Of a stretch of 64,000 nt of DNA, positions 58,159 to 64,000 are shown one piece after another. A model generated the notes under the pieces. The model saw nothing but the letters and a program-made list of their open reading frames with translations. It ran no database searches and was not told the origin of the DNA. The translations under genes were made by a program, and so were the position numbers. Position 1 is the stretch's first letter. Every line of letters starts with the position of its first letter. The stretch is from an uncultured Alphaproteobacteria bacterium (GTDB lineage: Bacteria > Pseudomonadota > Alphaproteobacteria > HIMB59 > GCA-002718135). The DNA is taken from NCBI GenBank assembly GCA_902597795.1, contig CACJZA010000005.1, positions 1-64,000 on the forward strand, given 5' to 3'.

Positions 58159-59814
58159 TCAACTTATTTGTGATTGATTAATTTTTAATATCATATCTGA
58201 TGCTTTTTCTGCTAACATAATTACAGATGCATTTATATTTCCACTTATCATATCTGGGAAAGAAGATGCATCTACTACTCTCAGATTGTCTATTCCTCTA
58301 ACTTTAAGCTGATTATCAAGTACAGCCATTTTGTTATTACTTGAACCCATTGCGCAAGTAGATGCAGGATGATGCCCTGTTTGTACATGATTTCGAACTG
58401 ACTCTTTTAAATCCTGATCACTTTTTATTTTTTTTCCTGGAAGTAATTCTTCCGAAACAATTTTTGCTAAACTGGGTTTTGACAATACTTCTCTTGTATG
58501 CTTCATCCCTTCTATCATATCTTCCATATCTGATGGATCGATGAACCAATTTGGATTTATATTAAGTTCATCATTAGGATTTGAGCTTTTAAGTTTTACA
58601 CTTCCTGTGCTCTTTGGTCTTAATAAATTAATTTGAAAGTGTAATCCTGGAAAAGCTTTTTTACCTCTAGAAAAAAATAATGAACCAAAATTTAATAAAT
58701 TGTCTAAACTCATAGACCAGTTATCTTTTTCTTCTTTAAAACACATAGGTGTCATGAACACTTGTATTTCAGGCATTTCTTTTTCTCTTATTGCATGAAA
58801 TAGATTTGTTGACCAAAAAGGAGCAGAAGCTAATCCTTGTTTAAATAAAATATATTTTAATCCCACAATAATAGCTCTATCGATCCTTTGATATTTAGAG
58901 AAACTTAAATTGTTGTTTTGAAAAGTCCAATTCATTGGCATAACAGGATGATCATGAAGGTTTTCACCTACTCCAGGTAAGTTAATTAATAATTCTATAT
59001 TTTTTTCTTTTAAATGTTCTTCTGGACCAATTCCTGACAACATTAAACATTTGGGACTACCGAATGCTCCTAAAGATAATATTACCTCTGATGATGCATA
59101 AACTTCACCATTTGATAAAAGTAATCCTTTAGCTTTATTTTTCTCAATTAAAATTTTTATTACAGATGTATTTTTGTAAATTGTTAAGTTGCTAGGTTTA
59201 AATTTCAAATAAGCTTCTGCGGATGATTGTCTTTTTCCCTTCCATACTTTAACGTCATATCGGCCTACTCCATTTAGATTGCCATTGTAAAAATCATTAT
59301 TAATTTCTGCCCCAGCTTCAACACATGCATCAATAAATGCTTTATCGATAGAATTATAATTACCAGCTGGTGTAAGTTTTAAAGGACCTGAATGTGAGTG
59401 ATATTCATTTTTTTCTCTATGAAAAGCTGAAGCAGATCTTTTGAAATATGGTAATACATCATTATATGACCAACCCTCTAAGCCCTTTTGTCTCCACCTA
59501 TTAAAATCACCTGGAGCGCCTCTCATGTAAATCATACCGTTTAAAAGAGAAGATCCTCCTAGTCCTTTACCTCTAGGGTATAAAATTTTTCTATTATTTA
59601 AAGAAGGTTGAGGTATTGACTCTAAACCCCAATCAAATTTAGGATTTCCAAAAATATATCCGTTACCACCGGGCATTTGAGTGAATAAACTTTTTCCTGA
59701 ACCACCTGCTTCTATTAATAATACCTTTATATCTTTATTTTCTGATAATCTTGAGGCTAATGTACAGCCAGCAGAACCTCCTCCAGCTATAATATAGTCA
59801 AATGTTTTTTTCAT
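58159..59814 (-). CDS. GMC-family oxidoreductase (choline dehydrogenase-like)
   Basis: DYIIAGGGSAGCTLASRLSENKDIKVLLIEAGG, RGKGLGGSSLLNGMIYMRGAPGDFNRW, HHPASTCAMG, VVDASSFPDMISGNINASVIMLAEKA. Confidence 0.93.
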   Translation of the reverse strand: MKKTFDYIIAGGGSAGCTLASRLSENKDIKVLLIEAGGSGKSLFTQMPGGNGYIFGNPKFDWGLESIPQPSLNNRKILYPRGKGLGGSSLLNGMIYMRGAPGDFNRWRQKGLEGWSYNDVLPYFKRSASAFHREKNEYHSHSGPLKLTPAGNYNSIDKAFIDACVEAGAEINNDFYNGNLNGVGRYDVKVWKGKRQSSAEAYLKFKPSNLTIYKNTSVIKILIEKNKAKGLLLSNGEVYASSEVILSLGAFGSPKCLMLSGIGPEEHLKEKNIELLINLPGVGENLHDHPVMPMNWTFQNNNLSFSKYQRIDRAIIVGLKYILFKQGLASAPFWSTNLFHAIREKEMPEIQVFMTPMCFKEEKDNWSMSLDNLLNFGSLFFSRGKKAFPGLHFQINLLRPKSTGSVKLKSSNPNDELNINPNWFIDPSDMEDMIEGMKHTREVLSKPSLAKIVSEELLPGKKIKSDQDLKESVRNHVQTGHHPASTCAMGSSNNKMAVLDNQLKVRGIDNLRVVDASSFPDMISGNINASVIMLAEKASDMILKINQSQIS

Positions 59815-59874
59815 TTTTTAAAAATATAAATTATACTAATAATTAATTTATAAGTAAACTCGATTAAATTAAAT

Positions 59875-60693
59875 ATGAATAATTACAAAGATTGGATTGG
59901 AAAGAAAATTTCAAGATGTGATATTATTACTCCTCGATTAGTTGAACATTTAAAAAAAACAATCGATCAAAACTGTTTAAGTGATCAAACTGTGCCTGAG
60001 GGAATTTTTTTATGTTTATGCCTAGATGTGGCTTCAATAAATGATCTAGATAAAGATGGAAATACAAAATTAGGAATTTTCTTACCTGAGTTACCTTATA
60101 AAATTAGAATGTGGGCTGGTGGTAAAATAAAAATATTTGATAAATTTAAAATTGGATCTGAAATTAAAAAAAATTCAACAATTTCAAGTATTGAATTTAA
60201 AGAAGGTAGATCAGGTAATCTATGTTTTGTTAATATTAATCATGAATATTTAAATAAAAATAAATTAATAATATCAGAAGATCAAACTGCTGTTTATAGA
60301 GAAAAAATAAATAAAAACTCCATTACTCCTAAAATAAAAGATGAATTAAAATTAATCGATAAAGTAGAAATATTTAGTTCATCAACTTTGCTATTTAGAT
60401 ATTCTGCTTTAACTTTTAATGGACATAAGATTCATTATGATGATGATTATACAAAAAATTATGAGGGTCATATGGGATTATTAGTCCATGCTCCTCTTCA
60501 AGCAACTTATCTTTTAAATCTTGCTAGAAAAAACAATATTGAGTTCAATTCTTTTGAATATAAAGCTACAGCGCCTCTTGTATATAACAATAATTTCTTT
60601 GTAGAAATTGGTGAAAATCAAGATGATGAAATTATTGGAAGAATTCTTAATGAAAAACAAGAAATAACAATGATTGCTAAATATAAAAAATGA
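59875..60693 (+). CDS. FAS1-like dehydratase / HTD2-type (mesaconyl-C4-CoA hydratase-like) hot-dog protein
   Basis: DWIGKKISRCDIITPRLVEHLKKTI ... FLPELPYKIRMWAGGKIKIFDKFKIGSEIKKNSTISSIEFKEGRSGNLCFVNINHEY ... LFRYSALTFNGHKIHYDDDYTKNYEGHMGLLVHAPL. Confidence 0.82.
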   Translation: MNNYKDWIGKKISRCDIITPRLVEHLKKTIDQNCLSDQTVPEGIFLCLCLDVASINDLDKDGNTKLGIFLPELPYKIRMWAGGKIKIFDKFKIGSEIKKNSTISSIEFKEGRSGNLCFVNINHEYLNKNKLIISEDQTAVYREKINKNSITPKIKDELKLIDKVEIFSSSTLLFRYSALTFNGHKIHYDDDYTKNYEGHMGLLVHAPLQATYLLNLARKNNIEFNSFEYKATAPLVYNNNFFVEIGENQDDEIIGRILNEKQEITMIAKYKK

Positions 60694-62015
60694 GTTTTCA
60701 TAAAAAATTTTGTAATTGGGCATCACAAAAAAAAATTAATTTCAATAAGGTAACTTATAAAAGAGCAGAAAATGCATTCATAGATACCCTAGCTTGCATA
60801 TTATCAGGTGTTAAAGAAAAACAATCAATGGTTGCCTTAAAATACTGTTTAGAAAATAATAATTCAAAAAACATTAAGATATTTGGAGGAGAAAAAAAAT
60901 TATCTATTTCTGGAGCATGTTTTTTACATGGAGTCAGATCAGCGTCTATAGACTTTGATGATTACGAATACGTTGTAGGATCTCATCCCAGTGCGCCAAT
61001 TTTTTCAGCTCTTATATCTATTGCTCAAATAAAAAACATCTCAATTGAGGAAACATATCAGGGATGGTTAGTAGGATATGAATTAATAATAAAATTAGGA
61101 CAAGCACTTAGCTATGATCATTATTATAAAGGATGGCATTCAGCAAATACAATAGGCGTTATTGGAACTGCTGCAGCAGTATCTAAAGTGTTAAAATTAA
61201 ATGCAGATCAAATGGCAAATGCAATTTCTATTGCAACAAGTTTTTCATCTGGTTTAAAACAGCAATTTGGCACAGATATAAAAGCTTTTCATGTAGGATT
61301 TGCTTCTCAAGCTGGGGTGCAGTCAGCCTTACTTGCGAAAAATGGAGGGACAGCTAATCAAGATATTTGGAATATTGAGAGAGGATTTATTGAATTGTAT
61401 GGTAGTAAATTTTCTAAAAAACTAAATAATAATTTTAAAAGATCAGAGTTAGGAAATGCAATAATTAAATTTCCAAATTTCATTAAGTTTTGGCCAGTTT
61501 GTAGTTATTCACAAAGAGTAATACAAGGAGGATTAATTTTAAATAAAAAAATTTTTATAAAAAAAAATATTAAATCTATTTCAATTGAGTTTCCAGAACC
61601 TTGGTTCAGAGTATCAAAATTTCATATACCTAAAAATTCTACTGAAGCTAGATTTTCATTAAGTTATTGTTTAGCAACTGCTCTCATTAATGGCAAATTT
61701 GATTTAAGTAGCTTAAATATTTCTAAAAATAAAAAAAGTTTAAAATTGACTAGAAAGATTAAACTAATTACTTACAAAGTGCCAAATAATTTTGAAGATT
61801 ATGATCCTAAGTATCCTGATATAATTAAAGTAATAATGAATGACGGAAGTATATTGATTGAAAAAATATCACATATTAAAGGAGGGAAAAATAACCCTTT
61901 AAAAGACGAAGATATTGATAATAAATTTTTAATGTGTGGAGGTAAAAAAAATATTTTAAATAAAATAAGAAATCAAAAATATAAGAAGAAAAATTTAAAA
62001 GAAATAATTTTTTAA
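60690..62015 (+). CDS. MmgE/PrpD family protein
   Basis: AENAFIDTLACILSGV ... SASIDFDDYEYVVGSHPSAPIFSALISIAQIKNIS ... GWHSANTIGVIGTAAAVSKVLKLNADQMANAISIATSFSSGLKQQFGTDIKAFHVGFASQAGV. Confidence 0.9.
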   Translation: MSFHKKFCNWASQKKINFNKVTYKRAENAFIDTLACILSGVKEKQSMVALKYCLENNNSKNIKIFGGEKKLSISGACFLHGVRSASIDFDDYEYVVGSHPSAPIFSALISIAQIKNISIEETYQGWLVGYELIIKLGQALSYDHYYKGWHSANTIGVIGTAAAVSKVLKLNADQMANAISIATSFSSGLKQQFGTDIKAFHVGFASQAGVQSALLAKNGGTANQDIWNIERGFIELYGSKFSKKLNNNFKRSELGNAIIKFPNFIKFWPVCSYSQRVIQGGLILNKKIFIKKNIKSISIEFPEPWFRVSKFHIPKNSTEARFSLSYCLATALINGKFDLSSLNISKNKKSLKLTRKIKLITYKVPNNFEDYDPKYPDIIKVIMNDGSILIEKISHIKGGKNNPLKDEDIDNKFLMCGGKKNILNKIRNQKYKKKNLKEIIF

Positions 62016-62016
62016 T

Positions 62017-62877
62017 TTAGGTATTTTTTCTTTCTCTGTAAGCTATAAATATTCCAGTACTAATAATTATTGTTCCGCCTAAATAAATACTTAAAGTTGG
62101 AACCTCAGAATAAATTAAATATCCCATAATTCCTACAAATATAAAAGATGAGTATTCAAAGGGTGAGGTAATTGCAACATCTGCGTATTTAGCTGCTTGA
62201 GACATAAATAAATGGCCTAGTGATCCCATAACACCTAAACTCATAGCAAAAATTAATTGAATTCCATTTGGCATAATAAAATTATCAGGGAAAAATATTA
62301 TTGACGTAATTAATAATGCAAAAGAGTAATAAAAAACAATTGCAACACTAGAATCAGTACTCATTACTGATCTAGTTGATAAATAAACAGAAGCCATAAA
62401 AGCTGCAGATATTAGAGGATAGAGTGTTTCTAATTTGAACAAGTCAGTACCGGGCTTAACAATTATTAACACACCAATAAAACCAATTAATATTGCAGTT
62501 GTTCTAAAAATTCCAATTCTCTCACCAAGTATTGGTACAGCAAGGAAAGCAGCAATAATGGGAGCAGAATGTGCAATAGCAATATTTTCAGATAACATTA
62601 AATGATTAATTCCATAAATATAGAATACAACACAAGCAGAAGCAGAAAGAGCTCGGATAGCATGTCCAACTGGTTTTTTAGTTTTTAACTTACCAAATCC
62701 AAAATACATTGCTAAAAAAGTTGCAATGATACTTCCACTTAGTGCTCTAAAGAATATTGATTCCCATACAGGAAAATGAAAGCTTAAATATTTATACGTT
62801 ATATCATTTATACTTAGACAAAACATGGACAATAACATGAAAGAAATTCCCAAGAGATTATTATTTTTCGATTTCAT
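62017..62877 (-). CDS. EamA/DMT family transporter
   Basis: LLGISFMLLSMFCLSINDITYKYLSFHFPVWESIFFRALSGSIIATFLAMYFGFGKL; ten-TM DMT pattern. Confidence 0.88.
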   Translation of the reverse strand: MKSKNNNLLGISFMLLSMFCLSINDITYKYLSFHFPVWESIFFRALSGSIIATFLAMYFGFGKLKTKKPVGHAIRALSASACVVFYIYGINHLMLSENIAIAHSAPIIAAFLAVPILGERIGIFRTTAILIGFIGVLIIVKPGTDLFKLETLYPLISAAFMASVYLSTRSVMSTDSSVAIVFYYSFALLITSIIFFPDNFIMPNGIQLIFAMSLGVMGSLGHLFMSQAAKYADVAITSPFEYSSFIFVGIMGYLIYSEVPTLSIYLGGTIIISTGIFIAYRERKNT

Positions 62878-62927
62878 TAATTTGTTAAATATACTAAGAT
62901 AATTTATTCAGATATAAATATTTCAAA

Positions 62928-64000
62928 ATGAGTAGTAAATATCATGTAAAAAAATTAGAAAAAAAGAATGACCATTTAAGTATTTTGTGGAAAGATAATT
63001 TTGAAAGTAAATTTCATTTTATGTGGTTAAGAGATAATTGCCCAACAGCAATACATCCTACTGCAAATATGCGAATCTTTAATATTTTAACTATTAGTAA
63101 AAATATATTTCCTACAAATTATAAAATTGAAAAAAATAAACTCAATATTGATTGGAGTGAAGGTGATCATAGTAGTAAATTCAACTTAAAATGGTTAAGA
63201 GATCATTGTTATACCGAAATACATAATCGAGAATATAAATCACCTTATGTTTTTTGGGATGGTAAATTAAAAAAAAATTTAAAGAAAATTATTGTTGATC
63301 ATAATAGTGTTATAAAAAATGAAAAACATTTAAGTAAATGGTTAAATTTACTTCATACTTATGGTTTTGCATTAATCAAAAATGCACCAACTAGCAAAAA
63401 ATCAGCATTCAAAATATTAAATAGAATAAGCCATCATAGAGAAACATTTTTTGGTACACCATTTGAAGTAATTAACATTCCAAAACCAAATAACACTGCT
63501 TATACTGCAGATGCATTAAGAAATCATACCGACTTACCTTATTTTGAATATGCACCTGGTTATCAGTTTCTTCATTGTTTAGTAAATGAAGCTAATGGTG
63601 GATTATCATCTGTTGTAGATGGTTTTGCAGTTGCAAATTATTTAAAAAAAAATGTAAAAGATGTTTTTAATATTTTAACAAAAACTCACGTTAAATTCAA
63701 AGATACTGATTATACTCAAAAAGCTATCAGAATTCTTCATTCACCAATAATAACACTTACAAAAGATAATGATTTCAATGATATTAGATTTAGTATGGCT
63801 GCAATGGGAGCAGTTGATATTGATCCAAAAAAAATGAAAAAATTTTATGATGCCTACCAATATTTTGCATCATTACTTCAAAACAAAAAATTTAAAATTG
63901 ATTTTAGATTAGAGGCAGGTGATATATTTTGTTTTAACAATAGAAGAGTATTACATGGAAGGACTGAATTTGATCCAAACTCTGGAAATAGACATCTTCA
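62928..64000 (+). CDS. TauD/TfdA 2-oxoglutarate oxygenase, gamma-butyrobetaine hydroxylase/TmpA-like; 3' truncated by window edge
   Basis: Open from ATG at 62928 to window end (about 357 codons), so absent from ORF track. MWLRDNC N-terminal zinc-type motif, NHTDLPYFEYAPGYQFLHCL (HxD), GDIFCFNNRRVLHGRTEFDPNSGNRHL. Confidence 0.88.
   Translation, partial: MSSKYHVKKLEKKNDHLSILWKDNFESKFHFMWLRDNCPTAIHPTANMRIFNILTISKNIFPTNYKIEKNKLNIDWSEGDHSSKFNLKWLRDHCYTEIHNREYKSPYVFWDGKLKKNLKKIIVDHNSVIKNEKHLSKWLNLLHTYGFALIKNAPTSKKSAFKILNRISHHRETFFGTPFEVINIPKPNNTAYTADALRNHTDLPYFEYAPGYQFLHCLVNEANGGLSSVVDGFAVANYLKKNVKDVFNILTKTHVKFKDTDYTQKAIRILHSPIITLTKDNDFNDIRFSMAAMGAVDIDPKKMKKFYDAYQYFASLLQNKKFKIDFRLEAGDIFCFNNRRVLHGRTEFDPNSGNRHL

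Noticed and set aside
1-64000. CRISPR arrays, rRNA operons, insertion sequences, prophage, toxin-antitoxin or defence islands
   Set aside because: No regularly spaced repeats, transposase/integrase motifs, phage genes or rRNA-like sequence were seen by reading; a computational scan was not possible.

Overview
AT-rich, densely packed 64 kb chromosomal window. It looks like a streamlined marine alphaproteobacterium (SAR11/AEGEAN-169/HIMB59-like), judged from gene content, composition and a GTTC-N7-GTTC SOS box at recA; this is inference, no database was searched. Left half (0-26 kb): mostly housekeeping genes (RND efflux pair, icd, alaS, recA, dksA, moaA, nadK, tRNA-Leu, map, purB, bolA/grx, rpsD, cimA, gltX, nadE, class II DAHP synthase, glmU, tsaC/sua5). 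26-35 kb: agmatine/putrescine module (gamma-glutamylputrescine oxidase/synthetase-like genes, PotFGHI-type ABC transporter, N-carbamoylputrescine amidase, agmatine deiminase). 35-38 kb: carnitine-to-glycine-betaine module (thioesterase, BKACE/DUF849 enzyme, carnitine dehydrogenase-like) next to a PhnZ/TmpB-like HD protein. 39-43 kb: ScfR-type regulator with a mirror-symmetric TTTACA operator and a divergent 59-aa ORF absent from the supplied track, then GMC and SDR oxidoreductases. 43-49 kb: Dpp/Opp-type ABC transporter. 48.8-62 kb: an unusual catabolic cluster (homocysteine methyltransferase, GcvT-like protein, alpha-hydroxy-acid oxidase, TPP decarboxylase-like enzyme, HIUase-like protein lacking YRGS, DmdA-like protein, OsmC, enoyl-CoA hydratase, ALDH, GMC oxidoreductase, HTD2-like dehydratase, MmgE/PrpD). 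A BBOX/TmpA-like 2OG oxygenase runs off the right edge. The best candidates for something undescribed are the 48.8-62 kb cluster and the ScfR operator/sORF locus. No CRISPR, rRNA, transposon or prophage was seen.
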